Counted from the first letter of the stretch, positions 10,849 to 23,210 are shown. The stretch: 64,000 nt of DNA from Liriodendron chinense (GCA_003013855.2 PVNU02000853.1:2852001-2916000); one strand, 5' to 3'. Program-made: numbers and translations. The notes: a model not told the origin generated them from the letters alone.

Positions 10849-12262
10849 TGTAACGCCCCGGATTTTCGCCACCCGAGTTCTAGACTCGTGTATCAAAAAC
10901 CCGGGCGTTTGCCTATGAAGAAAATTCATTTCCTTCCATTTCCAAGTATCATTCCAAAAAGGGCGTTCAAAGAGGAAAAATAAAACCAAGCACATAGGAA
11001 AGATATAACGTATATGACAAAAAGTCTAAGTGGTGCCCATAAAGATTATACAAACAAATGTCTCGACATCTATTCCGAGATACAGAAAGGAAATAATCTA
11101 AACATATCCAACGTAAATAATTAAATAATTCTCAATCATAAACCAATTTAAATAACTATTACCAAAATGCAAAGACATTCAACTCTTCTTTGGACAAACG
11201 CAATGCATTGTCATCCCCGATCTCATCATCCTGCTCCTCACCAATAGTACATGTATATTGTTCAAATCATCTGCACCAACTATACAGTTGAAATATAACA
11301 GCATGAGTGGCCTAGCTCAGTGTGAGGTCCCCTCAAGATTACACACCAACACATTAATCAAGAAGAATAAAAAAAATGTACAAAACATCCATGATGCAGT
11401 CTTTCTTAAATGCATGAATGCATGCACATGTCCCTCAGCCTGAGGACACACATCAACCCCACAATTTCACAAGTGGTCATCACCGGCAAAAATACCAAAG
11501 GTACGTGCTCTCAGTGAATGACACACTCTATGGTGGTCTAGAGCTAGCGAAAATACCTCGAGGGTACGTGCTCTCAGCAACCAGATCACCCGACGGTAAT
11601 ATGGCTTATCACCACACGTCCCGTCTGTGCCATGATATGCATGATTAAACCAACCATTATTATTCTAATTTACAACCAAACCAATTATCACATTCCCTTA
11701 CAACTAGTGGCCTTTCATCACAATAATTCTCCAAAATATTTCCACATGAGTCCAACTAGGGACATAATCAATAATTTATCTCACAGGACCATTGGTCCAT
11801 CAAGTCCATCAGGAATCCCAACAACTCATCTCAATAGGACATTCAGCCCAACGAGTCCATACAAAGACATCATAAAAAATATTTTCATACTAGTCCAGCT
11901 AGGGGCATAATCAAGATCTCATCTCATTTAACATTTAGTCCAACAATTCCATCTAAGGACATTATCGGGAATTTTTCCAATAAATCGCTTCCAAAGGCCA
12001 CCAGTTTAAGGTCCCATCAAATATAGGTGATCGCAACCATTCAAATTCACATTCCACTTTCATATTCCAAGCATGAGGAATGAAAATGACAATTCCAAAA
12101 TTCGTAAATAATTCACAGTTATAAAAAAATTCACGTATAGCAAGATTAAACATATGATTTATGGCAAAATCAAACAGCACAGGTAATCATGAGACAGAGT
12201 AAAGTTTTCAGTCATATATGAATAAAACTATTACTTAATTAACATGAAGGCGGAAAGCTCAA

Positions 12263-12293
<31 letters not shown>
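12263..12293. repeat. Homopolymer of 31 G
   Basis: An uninterrupted run of 31 guanines within the solo LTR. It can form G-quadruplexes, and the length may be unreliable because such runs are hard to sequence. Confidence 0.9.
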
Positions 12294-12294
<1 letters not shown>

Positions 12295-14334
12295 TCATCA
12301 CCTTAAGAATCGAAGCATCTTTCAATGTTGCTTGAAACATGTACACGCTCACTAGAATTCGACCCTACCATGTTTTAGACCATTTATGCTGTTAGATTGT
12401 CATATTCATAATTTATACGGTTAAGATCAACCCTATGGTGGTGGCTCTAAATTCAAGTTTAGGGTTTAAATGACCTATTTAATACTTTAAGAAGGTGGTG
12501 GATTCCATAGATGTGACCCCACGTAGATTTTTAATTAAACAGACTTTACATGCATAAATGGTTTTGGGCTAAGTTTGGGTCCAATTTGTGATCACAAGGG
12601 GCCATCTTCTAGAGAAATAAAATGACCACTTCACAGACCAATGTATGGTCTTCAAAACTCATAAGACGGATCCCTTTGTTTGCATGTGTACAACTTTTAA
12701 CAAATGTCCAAACATGGGTACTTGGAGTTGTGCAGAAATGGTAGTGCAGAAATGATTTTGGCCCAACTTTGGGCACATACTGCAATCAAACGGGATCACC
12801 TTTTGGCATGTTGTCAAGTCCCCCTAGTAGACCCATGCATGGTCTCTAAAACCCATAAGGTAGGGCTTGCTGGGTACGTATAGATACTTTGGTGCAGGGC
12901 TAAATATAAGTACTTGAAATTTCTGTACAGAAATTCCTGCACAACTTTGGCCAACCCCATATTGGAACTTAATTTCTGATCATGTGGGGTCTGCTTTGGC
13001 CGAGGTGATGTGTTATTCGTGTTGCAACATATACCAAATAAAAGGTCCAAGTGGTGGCCTCAAGATTGTTCGCACGTGGGGCCCATAGGGGACACACAAA
13101 CATGGCCTAAAACACTAAAATCCAACGTAGATTTTTGAAATAAAAATGGGCAGCAAGCACAAATGTGCATGAAACATAGATCAAAGGTGGGTCCCATCTA
13201 GTTGGGCCACATTATCAAGAACTATCAGCCCTACAATGAGGTGCCAAAATAGGTGAACCGCGTAGATAAACTATATACATCAAGGTGGACCCTACAAGTT
13301 GGGCCCTATGAATGTTTCAATGGTGGACATAACTATCCCCACTGTTTTCTATGGTGTGGCTCACCTGAGACTTGGACATGCTTCATTCTTGGGCCCATGT
13401 TCTAAAATGATCTGGCAAAGCAGATGAACGGTTTGGATAAAACCAATACATCGTGGTGGGGTCCCCGAGTGGGGCCCTCTAGTTAACGCCCAAAGGGGCT
13501 TCGGCTCTCACGTGGCTGGGTAGTAGTGTGGACGCTGACTGTCAGTGATTTCTTTTCTTCCTTTTATTTATTTATTTATTTTTTGTTTTCCCCGACACGG
13601 TGGTGTCCACATGGGAAATCCAATTTGTCCGTCAGATTGGCCAGCTTAATGTGGGCCTAACGAGCCCTGATTTGGGTAGGTTTTGTTGTACAGAAACATG
13701 ATAGTGGGTCTTAGAAAAGTTTCAACGGTCTCTATTGTTTCTTCCGGCACGGCCCACTAGAGATCTGAATCTTCTTCATTTTTCAACCCCTTGCCTAAAA
13801 TGATATGGAGAGACAGATGGACGGCGTGGATGTAACATAGTGGTTCCCACACGTGGGGCCATTTTCAAGCCTAAAACCAATTTTCCGTCTTCAACGCATG
13901 CTGGAGCTTCCTCTTTTCCTTCTTTACTTCTTTACTATTTATGTTTATTTTTGAATAAACAAGGGGGGTGGGGTCCATTAGAGAAATCCAGTCCATCCAC
14001 TGTGTAGGCCAGCTAATGGTTGGTCTAATAGGCCCTGGCTTGGTCAGTTTTCATGTTGTAAAACCATTATGGTGGGCCTAGAAAGGTTCCACCAATAGGC
14101 ACCATTGTTACCACTATTTTCTATGGTGTAGCCCACCTGAAATTTGGATTCGACTGATTTTTGTGGCCAAGGCCTAAAATGTCATAGGAAAACAAATGGA
14201 TGGCATGGATTTCTAAGAACCATCAAGGTGGGACCCAAAGTGGGCCACACAGTCCTTTGGTAAAAAGATGACAGGGACGTGTCTCTGGACTCTCCAGAGA
14301 GGACGTCACCTCCTCAATTATTGTTTTTATTTAA

Positions 14335-14337
<3 letters not shown>

Positions 14338-14371
<34 letters not shown>
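14338..14371. repeat. (TTA)n microsatellite
   Basis: About eleven TTA units, followed by a short TA-rich tail. Confidence 0.9.
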
Positions 14372-14372
<1 letters not shown>

Positions 14373-14727
14373 TATATATATGTATGTATAATAGTGTGGT
14401 GTGTGCAGGGGATTCAAGCTCCTTAGTGTGGTCCACCATCTGGTGGTTTTGGATCTACCTATAGACATCACAGTGGTCAGGCTGATATTTTTGTATTTCA
14501 TTCATCCAGACCCTTGTGACATGATGAACAGGTTGAATGGCCAATAAGCATCATGGTGGAGCCCACTGTCAGGGGATTCCATACCAACACCAACAAGTGA
14601 AAAGAAGCACTATAAAAATGGAATGTGGGGGAGTGCACTCACCTTGATCTCCTTGATCAAAGGTCGATCTTGACGGTTGAAGTGAATGAATGGTTGAGAT
14701 GGAGGGGAGGTTGATGAAGATGGCCCA

Positions 14728-14794
<67 letters not shown>

Positions 14795-14797
14795 CAC
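14728..14797. repeat. Compound (CT)n(CA)n microsatellite
   Basis: A CT tract (about 14728-14760) passes directly into a CA tract (14761-14797) with a single interruption. Confidence 0.9.
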
Positions 14798-15472
14798 TTA
14801 GTGAGGGCGTGGATGGCAGTTGAAGGAAGAAGAAAAGAAGGATGGAAGGAGAGAAACGTCTCTCACTCCCTAGCTATATACCATTTCATCTCACTTTTTT
14901 TTATTTTTTATTTGTTGCGTTAAATGAAGGAATGGAGGGGGAAGGGGTGACGTGGGAGAGGAGTGGTGAGGCATGGGAGAGGAATGGGGGTGTCATCATG
15001 GCACCCCATCATTACACCTCTCTCTCTTTTATTATTTATTTAATTTTTATTAATTCATTCATTTTTTTATTTATTATTTTTTTGTGTAATACTAAGTGTA
15101 ATAATTACAAGGAAAGGAAAATGATTGCTTGGGAGACCGTGTAGTGGGCCCCACATTGGGTGGCCCCACACGAGTGTGCACAACCACATTTTTGGGTATT
15201 TTGATTAAATGTCCATATCTTTGCGCTCTGGTATCAGATCGACGCACTATTTTTGCCATTGCGATTGCGAGGACGACGCGATCAGTATGACAGAGGTTTC
15301 GGGATGTCAGGACTTCGGTCATTTGGGTGTGAACTACGCACTGCCAGTTCAGGGCACCAGGAGTCGGGCACACATTGACGAAAGAGTCACGGAAGGGCAT
15401 TACACATACACGTATACTTTGAATTCTCATGGTAACACCCAAGTACAGAAAAGTACGGGGTGTTACAAATGC

Positions 15473-16437
15473 CATGCTTGAGTTCATTGTTCAAACCGAG
15501 CTTTGAATACTTAATGTAGTGCCATTAATGGCTAGGTTTGAAGGATGAACTCAAGACAAGGATGAGCAAAAGAGATTAGATGAAAGTCTTAATATCCTCT
15601 CTTAATGCTCTAAATGGGTCTGTAAGAGATATCCTTAAAACCCTCAAAATATGCCTTTATAGGCTCTAAGAATCGGGCTTTAACGGATAGAAAACGGTAA
15701 CGTACGACCTGTCTAAGACCCCTAAGGACCGGTCTTAGATGAGCCTCTGACCGGTCTGATGACCGGTCTTAGACCGGTCACCTCTATGAAATGTAGCCCC
15801 TAAGGTCTCTGGACATTTTTGGTCCATTTGCGACCGGTCGTGCGACCGGTCTTAGGAGGTCAGCGACCGGTCTCCCCTTTAAACATTTTCTCCCAAATGG
15901 TTGCTGGACACTTTTCGTCCATTTACGACCAGTCGTGCGACCGATCCTAGGAGACCAATGACCGGTCCTCAGACCGGTCTTCAAGTAGACAGATGAGATT
16001 TTCTTTTTAAACTGCTTGCTGTCTGAAAATCTGCTTTAGCCGACTAGTTGCCCGACCGGTCGTCGGGCTTAATTTCCTGGCCTGAAATGGGGTGAACTCC
16101 ATCGTTTTTAACGGTGCACATAGAGATGGTTTTCCTATCTTTTCAACTGATTGGCACCTACATAATGGAGGTCCAAGACTGATCATCTTGACCTTAAGTC
16201 CGTGGATCAACTGGCAAACATAAAGTGCGATTCGAATGCCATGAACTTGGATGTTTTGGGATCCTATAGGCTGTCTATATGCAACTTACCTTCCGAGCTT
16301 GATTTGGCTTGAACTTGAGTGCGGAAAGCTACTTTGGTCTTCAAGTCTTGAGTCTTCAATCTTCGTCGAGGCTCACAAGACTTGAATGACTTATACGATC
16401 ACGCAATTGACAAAACAATGCACAAATCAGTGCACTA
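15473..16437 (-). repeat. SIRE-like Copia LTR, minus orientation, piece 2
   Basis: Continuation of the LTR at 9969-10848 after the Tekay-like insertion. It carries the minus-strand TATA box and ACCGGT array. It ends at GTGCACTAATA near 16437, the decayed inverse of the TGTTAGTGCAC start seen at 8704. Confidence 0.45.
15655..16070 (-). promoter_or_regulatory. SIRE-like LTR promoter: ACCGGT array upstream of TATAAAG
   Basis: On the minus strand a TATAAAG box (15661-15655) lies about 50 bp downstream of at least eight GACCGGTC or GCGACCGGTC units between 15711 and 16070. The plus-oriented LTR of this family at 8704 uses GATCAATC units instead. Confidence 0.6.
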
Positions 16438-16498
16438 ATAGACTCGGTTGTAGGGTCGAATTGAGTCTCCAAGTGGGGAGCCTCCGGCAGGAGTACAC
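16438..16498 (+). repeat. SIRE-like LTR, plus orientation, piece 2
   Basis: A short tract GACTCGGTTGTAGGGTCG...GGGGAGCCTCC that resumes the plus-oriented LTR after the nested minus-oriented one. It is cut at 16498 by the hAT-like element. Confidence 0.4.
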
Positions 16499-17560
16499 TA
16501 GGGTTGGTTATGAGCTGAGTTAGCTCGAAAACTCAATCGACTAGACTAAAAAAAAACTTACCTTGACTTGCTTGACTTAGTGGGACAAGTCAAGCCAAGC
16601 TTCGTTTAGGAGCTCGAGTCAGAAATCGAGTCAAGTTTGAACACTAGGTCACTCGACTAACTTGATTCAAGCTCGACTTGGCTCGATCTCGGACTCTCTA
16701 GATATTTGTTAAAAAAAATTACTATAATCTTCTTATTTCTTGGTTCTCTATCTCTATCTCTCTCTCTCTCCTACACATTGGGCTTTAAGCTTAAGACATA
16801 CAAAACCCTCCCATGTTGGGAGGTTTCTTAATTCTACTATTTTGTTCAGGTAAGAACATTCCTTGTTGAGCATACCTGATGGATTGAATAATTTCAAGTA
16901 GAAAACATGGTGAGCACACAATGGTTGTGTGTTTTACAAGCTACACAAAACAAGTGCTATGGTGAGACCACACACTATGCACATCTACAAAACAGGGGCT
17001 ATGGTAAGACCAAACACCATATGCAGCTATTAATTGCAATATTATGAGGGAGGTGGTGCATCTGATCCATGAATCAGCTGGGCCTCATCATGAAGATGGT
17101 CTGCAGAATAATTAGGGCAGTCTATTCATGTGGTGAGCTATGCATGTACTGTGTTAATCTATGGTTCAGAAAATCTTACCAGTGGTCTGCATTCAATGCG
17201 TATGTGACCTGGCCAATGAAAAAATCGATTAGAGCTAGGCCATTTAAATGGTGGGATCCCACCTGTAGAAATACTATTCTCCCCTAATATATGTGTGACT
17301 TCTTGAACTTAATGTTGTTGACTTTTAATTTGTATTTTGTAGCAAAAAATATAATAAATTGAGGTGGGAGCAAGCTCGACTCGACTCGAGGTAAGCTCGC
17401 CTCGACTCGATCCACTAGCTCGCCTTGAAAGGTTTAGCAAACAAGGCAAGCTCCAATGGTAAGCTCAAGGGTGAGCTCGAGCTCAAACTCGAGGAGAGCA
17501 CGGACGAGTCAAGCCAAGCTTGGCCCACCTCGACTCGACTCGACTCGATGTACAACCCTA
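16499..17560. mobile_element. hAT-like non-autonomous DNA transposon
   Basis: 1.06 kb with terminal inverted motif TAGGGTTGG...TACAACCCTA. It is flanked by an imperfect 8-bp duplication, gagtacac (16491-16498) and gagtaaat (17561-17568). An 8-bp target site and TAGGG-type ends point to hAT. The interior is rich in CTCGACTCGACTCG and AAGCTCGAG strings and encodes no transposase, so it depends on a transposase elsewhere. Confidence 0.6.
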
Positions 17561-17777
17561 GAGTAAATACTAGGTACAGTTGAAGGACCTTGGCTCGGTT
17601 GTAGAGCCTAAAACCATTGAGGTTTGGTTGTAAGACATTGACTCATTAGTTGAGTCTAAATTGAGGTTCGGTTGTAGGACCTGGGCTTGAGTAAGCCTAA
17701 ATTGAGGTTCGGTTGTAGGACCTTGGCTCGGTTGTAGAGCCTAAACAAGTCTCCAAGGGGAGCCACCAACACGGGTG
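17561..17777 (+). repeat. SIRE-like LTR, plus orientation, piece 3
   Basis: Repeated GGTTCGGTTGTAGGACCT phrases that continue the plus-oriented LTR up to the Ogre insertion. The last five bases, gggtg (17773-17777), are the left target duplication of that element. Confidence 0.5.
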
Positions 17778-18237
17778 TGTGGACCCTCGCCGATTTTTCC
17801 GCGCTCCCACAAGACGTTCTTCTCCCTTCCCCTTTCCTTTCGGAAAAGAAGGAGATGAGGATGCGTGAGTGCAAAATCGCCGTTTGTGCCACTGGCTTGC
17901 CTCGTTCTCGAGGGCTTTGTTTGGTTGTCGTATTGAGCTGGATGTGTTTAAGTGAATTTATATAAGACCAGAGTCGCCACTAGCCAATTACTTCGAATCT
18001 ACAGTCGGCTAGACCCCGTAGAAACGTTAGAGAAGGGGATCTGAAGATCCTTTCCTCTAAAATGACTCCTGTTGATCTGCGGTCAGAGATTCAAGGTAAG
18101 GGATCACGGTTACAGGGTGGGAAGAGGTTAAGCACCCCACACACTGCCCGTACCGAAGTACGGTCTCTACTTCACAGAATCGATCGAATACTTGAAAGTC
18201 TAATTTAATCCTCGTATATTCTCATGAATGACATGAT

Positions 18238-18522
18238 GCATGAATGCGGGTCTGAACAGTAAGAGTTTCTGATGGGCAGGTTCCAACAACGGGCAAGCCC
18301 AGAGCGTACGCTCGAACTGACAGGTGCTTAATGTAAGACGTATGCAGTGTGCTTGAATGATCAAGGTGTTTTATGGTGAAGCATGAATGCAGGTCTGAAC
18401 AGTAAGAGTTTCTGATGGGCAGGTTCCAACAACGGGCAAGCCCAGAGCATACGCTCGAACTGACAGGTGCTTAATATAAAGACATATGCATGTGTACTTG
18501 ACGGATCAAGGTGCTAGTAGTG
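18238..18522. repeat. Tandem 143-bp duplication inside the Ogre LTR
   Basis: Two copies of a unit starting GCATGAATGC(G/A)GGTCTG (18238 and 18381) and containing CAGGTTCCAACAACGGGC. The same pair is in the other LTR from about 41353. It lies downstream of the TATA box in coding orientation, so it is transcribed. Confidence 0.85.
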
Positions 18523-18843
18523 AAGCAGGGGGATTGGAAGAAAAGTAAATGTTGCACTTATGCTAGATGCAAATGAGATGATGCTGGAAAAAGAGTAGCT
18601 GGATGGACGGAGGTGTCGCAAGGGTTTGCTTCGAGTGGCTGGATTAAGACTTAGATGGCTTGAGAGGCTTGGACCAGTGGTCAGGTTGGGCTGGACCAGG
18701 GCTAGACTCTCCTCACTCGGGCTCTCCTTGGTGGAAAGATGGGCTAAGGGTGGAAAAGGGTGACTCAGACGGTCGGGCTCTCTCTGGCTCGAAGGGATTC
18801 GAATGGATTTGAATGGATTGTTGAAATGAGAAGGGGAGGGGGG

Positions 18844-19129
18844 TATTTATAGCAGCAGAGAGTGGCAGCTCTCGTAATTTTGTCCGGGCGGCCTGCCATG
18901 GGCCGCCCGTACGGCCGCTCCTCGGTTTCCAGCGAGTACGGCCGCTCCCTCGGGGCTGCTGTTGGACTCGCTGGTCGACTCAGTGAGTTGACTCAGCGGG
19001 TCGACTCGGTGGTTTGACTCGACGGGTTGACTCGACGGGTTGACTCGGTGTTTTGACTCGACAGGTTGACTCGACGGGTTGACTCAGCGGGTTAACTCAG
19101 CGAGTTGACTCAGTGAGTTTGACTTTTTT
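18844..19129 (-). promoter_or_regulatory. Ogre LTR promoter: TATAAATA with upstream TTGACTC array
   Basis: The minus-strand TATAAATA box (18851-18844) is preceded at 18886-18914 by an imperfect GC hairpin (arms GGGCGGCC and GGCCGCCC) and, at 18962-19129, by about ten units of the type GTTGACTCGACGG. On the plus strand the units contain TTGACT, a match to the W-box core TTGACY bound by WRKY factors. Binding is inference. Confidence 0.6.
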
Positions 19130-19334
19130 GGGATTTTTTGACTGGTCTTTTTTATGGGGGGTTTTTCAGGGTGATTTTTAGGACTGGGTTGACTGGGTTC
19201 AGGCTTGAACTGGGCTATGGAATGGGGCTTACAAGGGTGAGTTTGGCTGAGTTTGGACTTGGGATTTGGGGGTATGGTCCTCCATTCATCCAGCTTTCTC
19301 TATCAACATTGTAGCCGAAGGTGGGGTGTCTACA

Positions 19335-19349
19335 GATGCCCCTCTTTGG
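19335..19349 (-). other. Polypurine tract of Ogre element C
   Basis: Minus strand CAAAGAGGGGCATC immediately before the 3' LTR start TGTAGACA. This is the expected second-strand primer. Confidence 0.7.
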
Positions 19350-19399
19350 CAGAGGTTGCGTGCAACCGAATGCCAAAGCGAGTGGACACCCCACTTCTG

Positions 19400-20310
19400 A
19401 CCCGGTCATTCATGGATCATGTTCTAAAATCTTTGCTTACCTTTGCATCTGTGTTAGTTGATCGTTTGGAAACAGATCACTCGCACATACCGCGAGAGTT
19501 TGGAGAAAACGTTGCGATTGTCCCTGCAGTTTGCTGCAACCTGGGTACCCAATCGCAACCCTTCCATTCCTAACCGGTACTAACATCGGAAAGGTACAAC
19601 AGAGCCTCTGCGTCGACAGTCTTACGAGGTTACTGACCCTGTGATTGATTGTATGTTTGATGTTTTCCCAGATCACTCCAGGAGTACTTGTTTCGCTTGA
19701 CTGTCAAAGTGGTTAGACGCCCTGCGTCCGATAGTCTTACGGGATTCTACTACGCCGACTTGGACTCAGTCAAGGTACTTCAGGCATCCACGCCTAGGTA
19801 TGTGCGGGTGGGCTTTTTCCACCCGATCCGCTGGTTTCGATGCTTAGTTTGCAATTTATTCTTTCCTTGATTGTGGTCTGGAATCTTTGTTGTCCTTTGT
19901 ATCTGAGTCAGTTGATTGTCTGGAAATTGATAACTCGCACATACCGCGAGAGTTTGGAGAAAACGTTGCGATTGTCCCTGCAGTTTGCTGCAACCTGGGT
20001 ACCCAATCGCAACCCTTCCATTCCCGATCGGTACTAACATCGGAAAGGTACAGCAGAGCCTCTGCGTCCGTTAGTCTTACGAGGATGCTGACCCTGAGAC
20101 TGATTGTGTGATGTTTGATGTTTTCCCAGATCACTTCAGGAGTACTTGTTTCGCTTGACTGTCAAAGTGGTTAGACGCCCTGCGTCAGATAGTCTTACGG
20201 GATTCTACTACGCCGACTTGGACTCAGTCAAGGTACTTCAGGCATCCACGCCTAGGTATGTGCGGGTGAACTCTTTCCACCCAATCTGCTGATTTTGATA
20301 CTTGGGTTAC
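19400..20310. repeat. Two-copy tandem duplication, period 454 bp
   Basis: TCGCACATACCGCGAGAG occurs at 19481 and 19935, and the flanking sequence (GTTTGCTGCAACCTGGG, TTCAGGCATCCACGCC) repeats in order. The copies differ by scattered substitutions and small indels. Confidence 0.85.
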
Positions 20311-21948
20311 AATTCATCGTTCCCACCTGTTCAAATGGTTTCTGTGACCGAGGCCTTTTGGCTTTCATCTTTTGTATCTTGGCATGGGGTACGACCGCAC
20401 TGACACTGGAGTTCAGTTCGATCGTACTTTGAGTGCATTGGATCCGATGACCTCCGGGGAAACCACGAGACATCAGATCTTATTTGATTTTTGCGTCGGC
20501 TCCTACCCAGAGATATGGAAGATCTCCTGGTGTGTTGGAGGCAGAACGCTCTACTGAGAAAATATTTTTGGGTTTTGAAAAGATACCCACTCTGGGGAGT
20601 GATACTCCATGGGGTTTTTATTTGCGAATAGAAATATTTTTTGTCTTTTTGAAATGAAAATCTGGTTTGCATGTGCCTCCACTAGGGATGCCTGTGGGGT
20701 CTTTAGCTAACCGACTTTTATTTTGAAAGCAGGTAAACATGATGATTGATGCGATGGATGCTGATGCATGGAGATGCATGATGAATGCGTGGCTTGGTTC
20801 ATTCCCTTTTCGTTTGATGATTTTGCTTTTGCTGGAGATGCAGAGAATTTTGAGCTTATTGCTTGCAGGGTTGTACTCCCTTGGGGATTTTTCTTTTTGA
20901 TACGGAGGTTTGGACAGCGGGTTGGTCAAGATTCCGACCCGTGGTCGATCAGGTCCATAGTCCCAAGATGCTGTTTCTTTGCTAATGAGAATGTACGAGG
21001 ATATCATTCGACTTCAAGATGTTCTTCTGGGCATACATGTGATTGAGATGGTGTTCGGTTGCCCGTTTTGGTCAAGATTCCAATTTGCGGGCGATTGGAT
21101 CCGTCATCCCATACTGTGAAGTGAGCGGAGTTCAAGACTCCTGAATTGTAGTGCTGGGGATGCTAATTTTTGTGATTTTTGTAAATATGTGGTCCGAATC
21201 TTTACCTGAGAGGGTAGAGATTGGTTTATTGAAAATACAGGAAATATTTTTTGTGATTTTTTGAAATATTTTCTGAGCAAGGGAAATATTTTTGTGATTT
21301 TTGACAATATTTTGTTTTGAAAACAAGGGAAATATTTTTGTGATTTTTGAAGAGGTGATTTTGCAATGTTTTTGTATTTTGTGATTTTTCTGAAATGCAG
21401 GGAAAAGATGTGGAATTTCCATCCACTTCCAGCTTCTACTGCTGGTAAGGCACCCGATCCATTTTACGTCAGCGAGCAAGACGGGTCTCACACAGTTAAG
21501 TGCCGTAGTTTTACATCTTCGGATGAGGGGATTTTGAGGGTTTTCAGTCAACACACCCACAAAGTTGCCTGTTCCTCATGTGCAATGCACATAGACCACG
21601 TATCGTCCGACGGACTCCTTCGGCCACAAAATGAGCCACATCCTCACATTTCCCTTAGTCACTCCAGTTTGGGGTCTTACGTTGCTCACAATTCCGTGAG
21701 GGTGAGCTCCACCTCCCAACAGCCTTAATCCCCTTCATGAGTTCTAGGAACAGGGAACATCCGTCAGCTTCAACAGCGACTCCCAAATCAAGGTTGTCTA
21801 TCACGGTGCGTTCAACACGAACAGGATTGCGGAATTCTGCCCGCCACAGCCCTTACCTGTTTAAGAGATTCCAGACACCCGTATGATCAAGTGTCAGCCA
21901 TGCCTGGAATAGGTTAGGAAAGAAAGCCCCCGAGAAGTTAATCCCAGT
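20311..21948. other. Non-coding part of the Ogre 3' region
   Basis: No supported gene on either strand. Around 21180-21400 the plus strand has repeated AAATATTTTTGTGATTTTTGA phrases, a low-complexity family. Short open frames here are accidental. Confidence 0.6.
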
Positions 21949-22737
21949 GTAGTTTAAGGTCTTCGGACCGCTGGGGATGAATTTGTGCAGTTTGAAATTT
22001 TTGGTGAATCATTTTTTTTTGTTTTATATTGTATCTATATTTTTTTTTTGTTTTGAAAAGGTTCCAGACTTCAACTCGGGTAATGGAGATTGACACTGGT
22101 TTTTATGGAAAGCTTTAAAATATTTTTAGTATTTTCGAAATGATCCGGGTTATCAGACCTTGATTTCAACGGTCGAGGCCGATGCCGGTTTTTAGTTGAA
22201 AGCGAGAAAGGTCCCTCGGGAAATTAATCCCAGTGTAGTTTAAGGTCTTCGGACCATGAAACTGTGCAAAGAAGGGCAAACATGTTTTTTTTTTGTTTTT
22301 TTTTGTTTTTGGAAAAATGTCCGGTGTCAGCGGATGGACAATCCAGACTGATGCCGGTTTTTATTGAAAATCTCTCGGGATGTCGATCCCGACGTAGTTT
22401 AAGGTCTTCGGACCAAAACTTTAAAAGCGGGGCTGGTAATATATTTTTATGATTTTTGAAAATGTCCGGAGTCATTGATCTTGATGTGAGCAAACAAGAC
22501 CGACGCCGGCTTTTATTGAAAATCTCTCGGGATGTTGATCCCGACGTAGTTTAAGGTCTTCGGACCCGAAACTGTACATGTGATGTATATATTTTTTGGT
22601 TTTCTGAAAATGTCCGAGATCGTCAGGTCTTGATTCGATCCAAACCGATGTCGGCTTTTATTGAAAATCCCACGGGATCCCGATCCCGACGTAGTTTAAG
22701 GTCTTCGGACCACTGAATTTTAAAAGATGGGCTGGTA

Positions 22738-22795
<58 letters not shown>

Positions 22796-23210
22796 GGAAA
22801 ATGTCCGGTGTCAGCGGATCTTGATTCAATCCAGGCTGATGCCGGTTTTTATTAAAAGGTCCCTCGGGATCTTGATCCCGACGTAGTTTAAGGTCTTCGG
22901 ACCCTGACTTAGTAAAAGGGGGGGCAAACACATTTTTTGTTTTTTCGAAATGATCCAGATCATCAGATCTTGGCCTGAAAGGCTGGGATCGATGTTGGTT
23001 TTTATTAAAAATCTCTCGGGACGTTGATCCCGACGTAGTTTAAGGTCTTCGGACCCAAAACTTTAAAAGAGGAAAGACATTTTTTTTTGTTTTCTTTTTT
23101 GAAAAATATTCTGGGTCATCAATTCTGATTTTGATGGTCGAGATCGATACCCATTTTTATTAAAAATCCCTCGGGATCTTGATCCCGACGTAGTTTAAGG
23201 TCTTCGGACC
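21949..23210. repeat. Eight-copy tandem repeat, unit about 150 bp
   Basis: The core GTAGTTTAAGGTCTTCGGAC starts at 21949, 22235, 22394, 22546, 22691, 22883, 23035 and 23190. Most units also contain CTCGGGATCTTGATCCCGAC, GATGCCGGTTTTTATT and GAAAATGTCC. Spacing is 145-159 bp except for a first gap of 286 and one of 192 that includes the TA microsatellite. Tandem repeats in this part of Ogre elements are known precursors of satellite DNA. Confidence 0.9.
22739..22790. repeat. (TA)n microsatellite
   Basis: About 26 TA units inside one unit of the 150-bp tandem repeat. Confidence 0.95.

Larger units (their letters stand above)
10849..15467. mobile_element. Solo LTR, Tekay/Del-like Ty3/gypsy, 4.6 kb
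   Basis: Starts TGTAACGCCCCGG and ends CGGGGTGTTACA, and is flanked by a perfect 5-bp target duplication aatgc (10844-10848 and 15468-15472). TG...CA ends with a TGTAACRCCCCG inverted terminal motif are typical of large Tekay/Del chromovirus LTRs. No protein domain and no internal direct repeat were found, so it reads as one very long solo LTR rather than a whole element. It holds several microsatellites and AC-rich GGGCCCAC tracts. Orientation is unclear because the ends are near-inverted. A non-coding large retrotransposon derivative is the alternative. Confidence 0.7.
17778..19334 (-). repeat. 3' LTR of Ogre element C
   Basis: 1557 bp, TGTGGACCCTCG...GTGTCTACA on the plus strand. It is the downstream LTR in coding orientation. 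Almost identical to 40892-42445. Confidence 0.95.

Noticed and set aside
14690..14923. Open frames across the (CT)n(CA)n tract
   Set aside because: Open only because the microsatellite lacks stop codons (SLSLSLSL, THTHTHTH).
16499..17560. Helitron or MITE other than hAT
   Set aside because: No CTRR hairpin end; the 8-bp flanking duplication and TAGGG-type ends favour hAT, though two duplication positions mismatch.
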